A stretch of 30,161 bases of DNA. Source: Thermoplasmatota archaeon. Its GTDB lineage: Archaea > Thermoplasmatota > Thermoplasmata > UBA10834. Both the position numbers and the translations under genes were made by a program. This document shows positions 1 through 7,760 of the stretch, piece by piece (within the stretch, counting starts at the first letter, position 1; the number at the start of each line of letters is the position of its first letter). The stretch is from positions 1-30,161 of the forward strand of contig JAUPMC010000010.1 of NCBI GenBank assembly GCA_030836605.1. Reading direction: 5' to 3'. Under the pieces are notes generated by a model. The model was not told where the DNA came from. It made no database searches and saw only the letters and a program-made list of their open reading frames with translations.

Positions 1-2
1 AG

Positions 3-317
3 ACCAAGGGGCTGAGGACCCTCGACTTCGGGAAGCGCCTCCTGGACTACGGGTTCCACGCGCCTACCGTCTACTTCCCCCTGATAGTGGAGGAGGCGAT
101 CATGATAGAGCCCACCGAGACCGAGTCCAGGGACACCCTCGACGCGTTCGTCGCGGCCTGCAGGCAGATCCTGGCCGAGGACCCGGAGACGGTCAAGTCC
201 GCCCCGCACAACACGTCGGTGAGGAGGCTCGACGAGGCGAGGGCCGCGCGGGACATGATATTCAGCTGGAGGGCCTACGAGAAGAAGGCGGCCAAGGAGC
301 TGTCCGGGAAGGCCTAG
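3..317 (+). CDS. gcvPB: Glycine dehydrogenase (decarboxylating) subunit 2, C-terminal fragment
   Basis: Only the last ~104 residues lie in the window; the gene begins upstream. The frame opens at base 3 and stops at TAG 315-317. The fragment reads KGLRTLDFGKRLLDYGFHAP, then VYFPLIVEEAIMIEPTETES, which is the conserved C-terminal block of the P-protein of the glycine cleavage system. In two-subunit P-proteins (archaea and many bacteria) subunit 2 carries the PLP lysine, which would be upstream of this window. The enzyme decarboxylates glycine and passes the aminomethyl group to lipoylated H-protein. Its stop overlaps, in the four bases CTAG, the stop of the convergent gene at 314-565. Family assignment is firm; nothing can be said of the missing N-terminus. 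Confidence 0.93.
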   Translation, partial: TKGLRTLDFGKRLLDYGFHAPTVYFPLIVEEAIMIEPTETESRDTLDAFVAACRQILAEDPETVKSAPHNTSVRRLDEARAARDMIFSWRAYEKKAAKELSGKA

Positions 318-565
318 TCCCGCTTGAACCGGGCGCAGATGAGCGTCCTGGTCCCCGTGATGCCGGCTATCGTCCTGATCTTGGCGAGTATGATGTCGCA
401 CATGCGGTCGTAGTCCGCCGCCTCGATCCGGGCGATCATGTCCCACTGACCGAAGAGCTGGTGCACCTCGCCGATCTCCGGGAGCTTGCGCATCTGCTCG
501 AGCACCTTGGACTCCTTCCCGGTCGCGGTCGTGATCAGCACATACCCAGTCGCCAGAGCTGCCAC
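314..565 (-). CDS. Stand-alone Lrp/AsnC ligand-binding (RAM) domain protein
   Basis: 83 residues that match only the effector-binding, ACT-like RAM domain of Lrp/AsnC regulators: an opening GYVLITTATGKE strand-helix, then GEVHQLFGQWDMIARIEA, and a closing strand with TRTLICARF. There is no helix-turn-helix, so it cannot bind DNA by itself in the usual way. Proteins of this kind are thought to bind amino acids and may pair with full-length Lrp proteins. The start is GTG at 565, the only reasonable start after the TATA element at 594-601. It sits tail to tail with gcvPB, which makes an amino-acid sensing role plausible but unproven. Confidence 0.85.
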   Translation of the reverse strand: MAALATGYVLITTATGKESKVLEQMRKLPEIGEVHQLFGQWDMIARIEAADYDRMCDIILAKIRTIAGITGTRTLICARFKRD

Positions 566-593
566 CTGAGAAGGGTCTAATGGTCGAATGCAT

Positions 594-601
594 ACTTATA
601 A
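594..601 (-). promoter_or_regulatory. TATA box of the RAM-domain gene
   Basis: On the minus strand the sequence is TTATAAGT, about 30 bp before the GTG at 565, giving a leader of only a few bases. Assigned by position and AT content in GC-rich surroundings. Confidence 0.55.
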
Positions 602-609
602 CCTATCGG

Positions 610-652
610 GAATGTCCACCGATGTACATTCTCGGACAGTCCTGGACATCGG
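610..652. repeat. Cluster of overlapping inverted repeats between divergent promoters
   Basis: Three interlocking dyads are visible: GAATGT 610-615 with ACATTC 626-631; TGTCCA 613-618 with TGGACA 643-648; CCGATGT 619-625 with ACATCGG 646-652. GGACA also recurs at 634-638 and at 742-746, across the tmk start. The block lies just upstream of the minus-strand TATA box (594-601) and about 60 bp before the plus-strand TATA box (711-718), where a regulator of either gene could bind. Confidence 0.5.
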
Positions 653-710
653 AAAAGGGGCTGAGAAGTGAGCCCGGGAGGCGGCGTTCCCGGGCGCCCC
701 CCTACGAACC

Positions 711-718
711 TTATATAC
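711..718 (+). promoter_or_regulatory. TATA box of tmk
   Basis: TTATATAC ends 27 bp before the tmk ATG at 746. The expected transcription start falls a few bases before the ATG, so the message is probably leaderless or nearly so; no Shine-Dalgarno sequence precedes the ATG. Confidence 0.65.
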
Positions 719-745
719 GGTTTCGATGATTGAACTCCGTCGGAC

Positions 746-1339
746 ATGGCAGGCCTGGTCGTCCTCGAGGGAATAGACGGGTGCGGCAAATCGACCGTCG
801 CGAAGGAGGTAGCCCGCAGGCTGGGGGACAGGGCGGTCCTCACGCGCGAGCCCACGGACTCCTGGATCGGCAGGGCGGTGAAGGACGGTGACGGGAAGGA
901 GGTCAGCCCCTACACGGACGCCCTTCTCTTCATGGCGGACAGGGCCCAGCACACGCTCGAGATGGCCGACCTGGTCAGGAGTGGGAAGCTCGTGGTCTGC
1001 GACAGGTACTACCACTCGACCGTGGCGTACCAGACCGCGTCCCTGAGGCGCAAGGGCCTGGGGGACAACTTCGCCTGGCTCCTGGACGCCAACTTGCGCA
1101 TATCCATCAGGCCCGACATCACGTTCCTGCTCGCGCTCCCGCCCGAGAGGATGCCCGAGCGCATATCCGAGAGGGCGGAGAGGTCGAGGTTCGAGAAGCT
1201 CGACTTCCTGAGGGAAGTCGACCAGATCTACCGCAGGCTCGCGGGGTCGGACGACACCATCGTGCTGATAGACGCGACGCTGCCCGTGGACGAGGTCGTC
1301 GAGCGGGTACTACGGGCCGTCGCGGAGGCGAACATTTAA
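746..1339 (+). CDS. tmk: Thymidylate kinase
   Basis: 197 residues, the usual size for the family. It transfers phosphate from ATP to dTMP to give dTDP in the cytoplasm, for DNA synthesis. The P-loop GIDGCGKST is at residues 9-17, followed by REPTDSW with the family's RxP motif, and the DRYYHSTVAYQ substrate-binding motif at 86-96. A basic, acidic segment near 135-150 fits the LID region. The start ATG at 746 gives the canonical short N-terminus before the P-loop. The stop TAA at 1337-1339 lies inside the TATA element of the next gene. No partner gene is needed; it stands as its own unit upstream of coaBC. Confidence 0.95.
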   Translation: MAGLVVLEGIDGCGKSTVAKEVARRLGDRAVLTREPTDSWIGRAVKDGDGKEVSPYTDALLFMADRAQHTLEMADLVRSGKLVVCDRYYHSTVAYQTASLRRKGLGDNFAWLLDANLRISIRPDITFLLALPPERMPERISERAERSRFEKLDFLREVDQIYRRLAGSDDTIVLIDATLPVDEVVERVLRAVAEANI

Positions 1340-1341
1340 TA
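1334..1341 (+). promoter_or_regulatory. TATA box of the coaBC-pantoate kinase operon
   Basis: ATTTAATA overlaps the tmk stop codon and starts 34 bp before the coaBC ATG (1368), the spacing seen at other starts in this window. The overlap leaves no room for an independent tmk terminator. Confidence 0.5.
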
Positions 1342-1367
1342 CCGGGCGCGGGCTCGGAAGTGATGAC

Positions 1368-2558
1368 ATGCACCCAGCGGACCACATAAGGGGCGCCAAG
1401 AGCGACAAGCTCAAGGGGCGCAAGATAGTCCTCGGAGTCACGGGCAGCATAGCCGCCGTCGAGTGCGTGAAGCTCATCAGGGAGCTCATAAGGCACGGCG
1501 CGGAGGTGCATGTCGTGATGTCCAAGGACGCCCAGACGATAGTGCACCCCTACGCGCTCGAGTTCGCGTCCGGGAGGCCGGTCACGACGGAGATAGACGG
1601 GCGCGTCCAGCACGTGTCCTTCTGCGGCGACGTCCCGGACAAGGCGGACCTGCTCCTGATAGCGCCGGCGACCGCGAACACGATCTCGAAGGTCGCGTGC
1701 GGCATCGACGACACCACGGTCACGACCTTCGCGACGACGGCGCTGGGGACCGGCATACCAGTCATAGTCGTGCCAGCGATGCACGGCACCATGATCAGGC
1801 ACAAGGCGGTCACGGACAACATCGAGCGGCTGAGGGGGCTGGGGGTACACGTCCTCGAGCCGCGGATGGAGGAGTCGAAGGCTAAGATGCCCGACATCGA
1901 CCACATCGTCTCGAGCGTGATCCAGGCGGTCGGCAAGAACGACCTCAAGGGCAAGAGGGTGCTCGTCATAGCGGGCGCCACCGAGGAGCCCATCGACGAC
2001 ATCAGGGTCGTCACCAACAGGAGCTCGGGCGAGACGGGGGTCGAGACGGCGAGGGCCGCGTACGAGAGGGGCGCCGACGTCGACCTCTGGATGGGTAGGT
2101 GCGATGTCGATGTGCCGAGCTTCCTCAGGACGACCAGGTACTCGACCTTCAAGGAGCTCGCGGCGCTGGTGCAGAGGCTGGACCACGACGTGGTCTTCTT
2201 CCCCGCCGCGGTGTCCGACTATTCCCCCGTGAAGACCGACGGCAAGATGCCCTCGGACAAGGACTCGATCACAGTCACGCTCAAGAGGAACCCGAAGCTC
2301 ATAGACCACATCAAGGCCAAGGTCGTCGTCGGGTTCAAGGCCCAGGCGAGGATGGACGAGGAGGCGCTGGTCTCCGAGGCGAAGCGCCTCCTGGAGAGGT
2401 CCAAGTGCTCGCTCGTGGTCGCGAACAAGATAGAGGACGTCCACAGGGGCAGGACCAAGGTGGCCGTCGTCGTCGGCGGCGGACACCCGCACAACCTCGA
2501 AGGCACGAAGGCCCAGGTAGCCGACATGATCCTGGACATCGTCGCAAGGATTCTGTGA
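1368..2558 (+). CDS. coaBC: Bifunctional phosphopantothenoylcysteine decarboxylase / phosphopantothenate-cysteine ligase
   Basis: 396 residues, full length. The N-terminal flavoprotein half (CoaC) has GVTGSIAAVECVKLI at 23-37, the PATANT motif at 99-104 and VVPAMHGTM at 133-141; it decarboxylates phosphopantothenoylcysteine. The C-terminal half (CoaB) begins near residue 193 with VLVIAGATEEPIDDIR and NRSSGETG, and has PAAVSDY further on; it joins cysteine to 4'-phosphopantothenate. The PAMH form in place of bacterial PAMN is, to my knowledge, common in archaea. The next gene, pantoate kinase, acts earlier in the same coenzyme A pathway and is within a few bases, so the two are surely cotranscribed. 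Confidence 0.95.
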   Translation: MHPADHIRGAKSDKLKGRKIVLGVTGSIAAVECVKLIRELIRHGAEVHVVMSKDAQTIVHPYALEFASGRPVTTEIDGRVQHVSFCGDVPDKADLLLIAPATANTISKVACGIDDTTVTTFATTALGTGIPVIVVPAMHGTMIRHKAVTDNIERLRGLGVHVLEPRMEESKAKMPDIDHIVSSVIQAVGKNDLKGKRVLVIAGATEEPIDDIRVVTNRSSGETGVETARAAYERGADVDLWMGRCDVDVPSFLRTTRYSTFKELAALVQRLDHDVVFFPAAVSDYSPVKTDGKMPSDKDSITVTLKRNPKLIDHIKAKVVVGFKAQARMDEEALVSEAKRLLERSKCSLVVANKIEDVHRGRTKVAVVVGGGHPHNLEGTKAQVADMILDIVARIL

Positions 2559-2566
2559 TACCCGTG

Positions 2567-3463
2567 ATGAAGGCGAAGGCGTTCAGCCCAGGCCATGTGA
2601 CCGGGTTCTTCGAGATACACGCGCACGAGGACCTCCTCTCGGCGGGCTCCAGGGGCGCGGGGATGTGCCTCTCGCTCGGCGCCTCGTCCGAGGTCATGCT
2701 CGTGCCCGCGACGAAGCAGTCCATCAAGGTCACGATCAACGGCAAGAGCAGCAAGGCCGAGGTCACGAAGCGCGCGATCACGCACCTCATCGGGGACAAG
2801 GGCTACAGGGTCGAGGTGACGACCGACCTCGAGCTGCCCGTGAGCCAGGGGTTCGGCATGAGCGCCGCGGGGTCGCTGTCGGCCGCCATGGCGGCGGCCA
2901 TACTGCTCGGCAAGGAGAGACAGGAGGCCTACGAGGCCGCGCACAAGGCGGATGTGGAGTCGGGGTGCGGCCTCGGGGACGTCTCCGCGATACACAGAGG
3001 GGGCATCACGCTCAGGAGGAGGGCCGGCCTGCCCCCGGTCGGAGAGGTCGTCAGGATACAGGGCGAGCCCGAGGTCGTGCTCGCCATCGTCGGCAGGAGG
3101 CTCCTGACGAAGGAGATCCTGAAGGACGAGGCGAAGAGGAGGGAGATCAACGACAAGGGCGGGTACCTGGTCGACAGCCTCGTCAAGCAGCCGTCCCTCG
3201 AGAGGCTCATGACCAACTCGAGGATATTCGCGCTCGAGACCGGGCTCGCGACGAAACGCATCGCGAGGGCGATAGACACCGCGTCCATGTACGGCCAGGC
3301 GAGCATGTCCATGCTCGGCAGCTCGGTCTTCGCCATCGGGGACACCCAGAGGCTGAAGGAAGCGCTCTCCGGCCTGGGCGAGGTCCTCGTCTGCAAGGTG
3401 GACGCCGTCGGCCCGAGGATAGTGTACGCGGTCCCCGACAGCTCAGTCGTACAGGGTGAATAG
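2567..3463 (+). CDS. Pantoate kinase (GHMP family)
   Basis: 298 residues from ATG 2567. It phosphorylates pantoate in the archaeal version of coenzyme A synthesis, in which pantoate kinase and phosphopantothenate synthetase replace bacterial PanC and PanK. The N-terminus AFSPGHVTGFFEIH is typical, and the GHMP glycine-rich ATP loop is seen as QGFGMSAAGSLSAA at about 94-107, with a following E and G-C-G-L-G-D stretch. Two in-frame GTG codons at 2555 and 2564 are alternative starts; 2555 overlaps the coaBC stop and has AAGGA 4 bases before it, so the true start is uncertain by up to four residues. The 3' end overlaps the convergent DUF357 gene by 21 bp. The partner phosphopantothenate synthetase is not in the window. 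Confidence 0.9.
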   Translation: MKAKAFSPGHVTGFFEIHAHEDLLSAGSRGAGMCLSLGASSEVMLVPATKQSIKVTINGKSSKAEVTKRAITHLIGDKGYRVEVTTDLELPVSQGFGMSAAGSLSAAMAAAILLGKERQEAYEAAHKADVESGCGLGDVSAIHRGGITLRRRAGLPPVGEVVRIQGEPEVVLAIVGRRLLTKEILKDEAKRREINDKGGYLVDSLVKQPSLERLMTNSRIFALETGLATKRIARAIDTASMYGQASMSMLGSSVFAIGDTQRLKEALSGLGEVLVCKVDAVGPRIVYAVPDSSVVQGE

Positions 3464-3742
3464 CCGGTCGTCGGCGCCGACGTCGAACAGACCGATCCTG
3501 ACGCCGCAGTCCAGCCACCCGTGCGCGTAGTTCACGCACGCGAACGCGTTGACGAGGTCGCCTTTGCGAGCGAAGTCCCGGGCGTCGTCGAAGTACGCCT
3601 TCGCCATCCCGAGGAAGTCGTCGGCCATGCGCCGGTTGAACGAGCGCTCGGGCGCGGCCATGCGCACCTTGGACAGCGCCTCTGAGGTGATCGCCAGGTA
3701 CTTCTCGACGCGTTCCTCGCTCAGCACCGCCTCAGCGCACAT
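3443..3742 (-). CDS. DUF357 family protein
   Basis: 99 residues matching the small all-helical archaeal DUF357 family: an N-terminal ERVEKYLAITSEALSKV helix, then ADDFLGMAKAYFDDARDFAR, and the hallmark VNAFACVNYAHGWLDCGVR. The molecular function of the family is not known to me. The ATG at 3742 lies one base after the stop of the upstream HerA gene, with AGGATG-type purines inside the HerA end serving as ribosome binding site, so it is translated from the HerA message. The tail overlaps the convergent pantoate kinase gene by 21 bp. Confidence 0.88.
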   Translation of the reverse strand: MCAEAVLSEERVEKYLAITSEALSKVRMAAPERSFNRRMADDFLGMAKAYFDDARDFARKGDLVNAFACVNYAHGWLDCGVRIGLFDVGADDRLFTLYD

Positions 3743-3743
3743 C

Positions 3744-5393
3744 TCACATCCTTCTCGAAGGAACGACCTCGACGCTCTCGCCGCCGTGCTGGGACTCCCT
3801 CGGCCTTATCTCGACGAACAAGGGCATGGACGCGCCGCCGCCCGTGATGATCGCCGTGCCTATGGGCAGCCGCTGTATCTCCTCCTCCATGCCGTCGGTC
3901 AGGCCCTCGATTGAGGACGCTATCGCCTTGAGGTCGTTGGGGTTGGTGACCTTGAGGATGATCTGCGTGTTGCACTGGCTCAGCACGTTCTTGTCCACCT
4001 TCGCCGCCCTCTGCGTGATGACCATGAGGCCGAGGCCGAACTTCCTGCCCTCGGACGCGATGGTCCTGAAGACCTTGGAGCACAGGGCCGTGCCCTGCTG
4101 CGGACAGAAGTTGTGCGCTTCCTCGACCACCAGCATCAATGGGGGGATCTTGTCGACCTTGCGCAGCTCGAAGAGCGCGTTGCCGATCCTGTTCACGATC
4201 AGCTCCTGGATGTCCTGGGGAGTGCCCTTGAGGTTGATGATGGTCGTCCTGCCCTTCTGGATGAGCTCGTCTATCTTCGTCCCCTGCTCGGCGAACACGT
4301 CTATCTCGTTCAGGTACTCGAGCTCGGTGATCAACCCGGCGCTGGACGGCTCGGCGTTCGCCTCGATGACCGCGACGATGTCCTTGAGCGAGTAGCTCCC
4401 CTTGGTCTCCCTCAGGGCGTCTATCGCCTTCCTCAGCATCGTGAGGTACGACCGCACGTTCTTGATGTTGGTGAGGCTCAGTATCTCCCTCGCGTCGAGG
4501 TTGAATAGCGTGAACTTCAGGGGCTTCGCGCCCTTGTTCGCGTTCGTGTCGGTCGCGAACTCCACGATCTTGTCCTCGTAGCCCTTGGGGGTCACGCCGA
4601 AGTCGCGCGTCGTCTTCTTCACGACCCCTTTGCGCTTCATCGTGCAGTACTCGCCGTGAGGGTCGATGATGCAGACCGTGACCTTGTGCTTCATCAGCTC
4701 CTCGACGATCGCGCCGGAGCAGTACGACTTCCCTCCGCCGGTCTTGCTCAGGATGCACACATGCTTCTGGACGAGCAGGTTGATGTCCAGCTCGACCCTG
4801 ACGTCGTGGCCCGAGAGCAGGCCTACGTACGCCCCCGCGTCGGAGTGCTCGATGATGCCGACGACCTCCTTGATGATCTCCTCGTCGGCCCTGTGCACGA
4901 CCTCCCCCGCCCTGAGGGGTGTCCTGGGCACCTGGAGCAGGTGCCTGTCGTCCCTGTATCCGATGATGGAGACTATCGCCAGCTCCTTCTCGTCGATCGG
5001 GACCGGGGTGCCCTTGTTCATCGACTCCACCCCGTCGACCGTCAGGTTCGTGCGCCTCTCCACCTCGGAGACCTGGCCCAGGATGAACCCGTGGATCGGG
5101 TGGTTCACCTTGACGAACTCCATCTTCTCGAGCGGAGCCGTGATCATCATGTTGAACTTGAGAGTGCCTACATTCCCGTAGATCATGCCGACCGCGTCCG
5201 AGCCGGAATCGTGCTTCTTCCTCGGGCGCGAATGCTTCTCAGGTTGTTCGGCGGGCGGAGGCGGGGGCACCTCAGCGTAGCTAGATGCGACATCCTCCGG
5301 TGATACGGCAAGCTGGTCAGTGCCTTCGTTCACTTGCATCCCATCTCTGTCGCCTAATATGCCAATCTCTTCTATTAATGTTTTCGCGGACAT
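3744..5393 (-). CDS. herA: HerA-type bipolar DNA helicase/translocase
   Basis: 549 residues. HerA is a hexameric FtsK-like ATPase that, with the nuclease NurA and Mre11-Rad50, resects DNA ends in archaea. The HAS-barrel region spans about 70-165, Walker A is SKTGGGKS at 216-223, Walker B is LVVEEAHNF at 421-429, and the sensor-like VITQR follows near 458-462. The first ~65 residues form a non-conserved, proline-rich and charged leader. The first 18 codons are AT-rich and contain TATA-like words, so translation may really start at ATG 5339 (residue 19). NurA, Mre11 and Rad50 are not neighbours here; only DUF357 follows. HerA paralogs of unknown role also exist, so the repair function is inferred. 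Confidence 0.9.
   Translation of the reverse strand: MSAKTLIEEIGILGDRDGMQVNEGTDQLAVSPEDVASSYAEVPPPPPAEQPEKHSRPRKKHDSGSDAVGMIYGNVGTLKFNMMITAPLEKMEFVKVNHPIHGFILGQVSEVERRTNLTVDGVESMNKGTPVPIDEKELAIVSIIGYRDDRHLLQVPRTPLRAGEVVHRADEEIIKEVVGIIEHSDAGAYVGLLSGHDVRVELDINLLVQKHVCILSKTGGGKSYCSGAIVEELMKHKVTVCIIDPHGEYCTMKRKGVVKKTTRDFGVTPKGYEDKIVEFATDTNANKGAKPLKFTLFNLDAREILSLTNIKNVRSYLTMLRKAIDALRETKGSYSLKDIVAVIEANAEPSSAGLITELEYLNEIDVFAEQGTKIDELIQKGRTTIINLKGTPQDIQELIVNRIGNALFELRKVDKIPPLMLVVEEAHNFCPQQGTALCSKVFRTIASEGRKFGLGLMVITQRAAKVDKNVLSQCNTQIILKVTNPNDLKAIASSIEGLTDGMEEEIQRLPIGTAIITGGGASMPLFVEIRPRESQHGGESVEVVPSRRM
5371..5380 (-). promoter_or_regulatory. Possible TATA element inside the annotated HerA start
   Basis: The minus-strand AT-rich word CATTAATAG falls in codons 5-8 of the long HerA reading frame and about 35 bp before the in-frame ATG at 5339. 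If used, it would make 5339 the start. This is an inference from composition. Confidence 0.3.
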
Positions 5394-5418
5394 TCGCGCC
5401 AGGCGGAGACCGTCAAGG

Positions 5419-5425
5419 TATTAGA
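5419..5425 (+). promoter_or_regulatory. TATA-like element before prs
   Basis: TATTAGA lies about 31 bp before the prs ATG in the 62-bp gap between divergent genes. It is a weak match, and on the other strand the same bases lie about 28 bp before the long HerA start, so it might serve both. Confidence 0.35.
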
Positions 5426-5455
5426 CGGGAAACGGCATACACGGCCCGCGATACC

Positions 5456-6310
5456 ATGTATGTAGTCGGTGGGTCTGCGTCACAGAAGCTGGCCGGGGAA
5501 CTGGCCAAGGTCCTGAAGGCGAAGCTCGCGAAGGTCGAGGTCAAGCGGTTCCCTGACGACGAGTGCTACGTCCGGGTGGACGAGGAACTCGACGGCGAGG
5601 AGGTCATCCTGGTGCAGACGACCTGGCCCGACAAGAACATCATAGAGCTCTTCCTGCTGCAGGACGCGATCAAGGAGTTCGAGGTCTCCTCGCTCACGAC
5701 CGTCGTCCCCTACTTCGGGTACGCGAGGCAGGACAAGCAGTTCAAGCCCGGCGAGCCGATAAGCGCGCGGGCGCTCGCGCGCCTGATACAGGAACAGACT
5801 GATGCGTTCATCACGGTGGATGTACACGCTACTTCGGTAATAGACTGGTTCAGTGAGGTGTCCGCGCACAACGCGCACGCGTACCCGGAGATAGGCAAGT
5901 TCCTGATGAAGAAGGGCGTGCAGATGGTCCTGTCGCCCGATGAGGGCAGGTGGGACAACGCGAGGAGGATCGCGGATGTCATGAACTGCGAGGCGGACTT
6001 CCTCGTCAAGGAGCGCCTGGACGGCGAGACGGTCACCATGACCCCGAAGTCGCTCGAGGTCAAGGGCAAGAACGTGGCCATCGTGGACGACATCATATCC
6101 ACGGGCGGCACGATCGTCAAGGCCGCGGAGCAGCTCAGGAAGCACGGGGCGGCCCACATCACGGCGGCGTGCACGCACGGGGTGTTCGCCAAGGACGCCG
6201 TGTCGAGGCTCAAGGCGTGCTGCGACGACATTTATTCGACTGACACGATAGAGAACCCGACGACGGCGATATCCGTCGCCCCCCAGATAGCCAGGGCGGC
6301 GATGGAGTAG
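5456..6310 (+). CDS. prs: Ribose-phosphate pyrophosphokinase (PRPP synthetase)
   Basis: 284 residues, the short archaeal length. It makes phosphoribosyl pyrophosphate from ribose 5-phosphate and ATP for purine, pyrimidine and histidine synthesis. Clear motifs are FPDDECYVRV near the N-terminus, PYFGYARQDKQFKPGEPIS (the ATP/flexible-loop region), VDVHAT, and the PRPP-binding loop VDDIISTGGT. The start ATG at 5456 fits the family N-terminus MYVVGGSASQKLA; an upstream in-frame ORF extension is not conserved. The purine genes it feeds are at 14933-18341. Single gene unit with its own promoter. Confidence 0.96.
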   Translation: MYVVGGSASQKLAGELAKVLKAKLAKVEVKRFPDDECYVRVDEELDGEEVILVQTTWPDKNIIELFLLQDAIKEFEVSSLTTVVPYFGYARQDKQFKPGEPISARALARLIQEQTDAFITVDVHATSVIDWFSEVSAHNAHAYPEIGKFLMKKGVQMVLSPDEGRWDNARRIADVMNCEADFLVKERLDGETVTMTPKSLEVKGKNVAIVDDIISTGGTIVKAAEQLRKHGAAHITAACTHGVFAKDAVSRLKACCDDIYSTDTIENPTTAISVAPQIARAAME

Positions 6311-6321
6311 GGGCACCAAAA

Positions 6322-6331
6322 CCTACATATT
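6322..6331 (+). promoter_or_regulatory. TATA-like element of proS
   Basis: CCTACATATT starts 38 bp before the proS ATG (6360), in the short gap after prs. No ribosome binding site is seen at 6340-6359. Confidence 0.45.
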
Positions 6332-6359
6332 CCCCTCCAGGGTTCACGGGGCTGGCACC

Positions 6360-7757
6360 ATGAAGAAGGCGGAAGACTTCAGCGAGTGGTACAACGAGAT
6401 AGTCGAGAAGGCGAACCTGACGGACAAGCGTTACCCCATCAAGGGCATGAACGTCTGGACGCCCTACGGCTGGAAGATCATGCAGGCCATCGACTCCCAC
6501 ATAAGGCAGGAGTTCGACTCGACCAACCACCAGGAGGTCTGCTTCCCGCTGCTCATACCCGAGGACCAGTTCGCGAAGGAGAAGGAGCACATCAAGGGCT
6601 TCGACTCCGAGGTCTTCTGGGTCACGCACGCCGGCCTGAACCCGCTCGACGTGAAGCTGCTCCTGAGGCCGACGAGCGAGACGGCCATGTACCCGATGTT
6701 CTCGATATGGGTCAGGTCGCACGCGGACCTCCCGCTCAAGACGTACCAGATAGTGAACACCTTCAGGTACGAGACGAAGCAGACGCGCGCGTTCATCCGG
6801 GTCAGGGAGATACACTTCTTCGAGTCGCACACGTGCCACGCGGACCTCGAGGACGCGGAGAGGCAGGTCAAGGAGGACTACGAGATCATGGCCCGCCTGT
6901 CCAAGAAGCTGTGCATCCCGTACAAGCTGCTCAAGCGCACGGACTGGGACAAGTTCCCGGGGGCGTTCTACACCGTCGGCATCGACACGCTCCTCCCATC
7001 GGGCAAGAGCCTGCAGCTCGGTTCCATACACCAGTACAAGGACAACTTCTCGAAGCCGTACGACATCAAGTACGAGGACCAGGACGGCCAGCACAAGCAC
7101 GTCCACCAGACCACATACGGCATGAGCGAGAGGCTGGTCGGGGCGGTCGTCGCCCTGCACGGGGACGACAAGGGGCTCGTGCTCCCGCCGGACATCGCGA
7201 CGATGCAGGTCGTCATCATACCCGTCCTCGCCAAGGGCGCCGTGGAGGAGGTCACCGAGGAGGCCCGAGCGTTGCACGCGGAGCTCAAGGACGCGGGCGT
7301 CAGGGTGCACATCGACGAGCGTGACCTCAGGCCGGGGGCCAAGTACTACGACTGGGAGCTCAAGGGCGTGCCCCTGAGGCTAGAGCTCGGGCTCAGGGAC
7401 ATGGAGAAGCAGCAGGTCACATTCGTCAGGAGGGACTCGGGGGACAAGTCCCTGCACCCGCGGGCGCGCCTCGTCGAAGAGGTCAAGAAGACGCTCTCGG
7501 ACATTGCGGAGGACATGTTCGACCTCGCGCGGAAGGACATGGAGGCGAACACGGTCACGGCCGAGACGCTGGACAACCTGCCCTCGAAGTTGATCAGGAC
7601 CGGCTGGTGCGGCGGCGAGGACTGCGGGCACGAGATCGAGGCGAGGTCCAACAAGCACATCCTGGGGACGCCTATCGACGGCGAGAGGTTCGAGGGCGTG
7701 TGCGTCATATGCGGGAAGCCCACCGACAAGCCGGTGTACCTCGCGGACGCGATGTAG
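6360..7757 (+). CDS. proS: Prolyl-tRNA synthetase, archaeal/eukaryotic type
   Basis: 465 residues, the size of the ProS form without an editing insertion. It charges tRNA-Pro in the cytoplasm. Class II motif 1 lies in the NVWTPYGWKIMQAIDSH area, motif 2 is FRYETKQTRAFIRVREIHFF, and motif 3 is ERLVGAVVALHGDDKGLVLP. The anticodon-binding domain follows with VVIIPVLAKG. The C-terminal zinc domain typical of this type is present: WCGGEDCG and VCVICGK supply four cysteines. The start ATG 6360 gives KKAEDFSEWYNEIVEKANL, the usual beginning of the archaeal enzyme. Confidence 0.97.
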   Translation: MKKAEDFSEWYNEIVEKANLTDKRYPIKGMNVWTPYGWKIMQAIDSHIRQEFDSTNHQEVCFPLLIPEDQFAKEKEHIKGFDSEVFWVTHAGLNPLDVKLLLRPTSETAMYPMFSIWVRSHADLPLKTYQIVNTFRYETKQTRAFIRVREIHFFESHTCHADLEDAERQVKEDYEIMARLSKKLCIPYKLLKRTDWDKFPGAFYTVGIDTLLPSGKSLQLGSIHQYKDNFSKPYDIKYEDQDGQHKHVHQTTYGMSERLVGAVVALHGDDKGLVLPPDIATMQVVIIPVLAKGAVEEVTEEARALHAELKDAGVRVHIDERDLRPGAKYYDWELKGVPLRLELGLRDMEKQQVTFVRRDSGDKSLHPRARLVEEVKKTLSDIAEDMFDLARKDMEANTVTAETLDNLPSKLIRTGWCGGEDCGHEIEARSNKHILGTPIDGERFEGVCVICGKPTDKPVYLADAM

Positions 7758-7760
7758 ACA

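Noticed and set aside
566..745. Possible tRNA or small RNA gene in the gap
   Set aside because: No cloverleaf, T-loop or B-box sequence; the dyads overlap each other and fit protein binding better.
1119..2492. 457-residue minus-strand open frame opposite tmk and coaBC
   Set aside because: Arg, Asp and Val-rich shadow of well-recognised genes on the other strand; no family motif.
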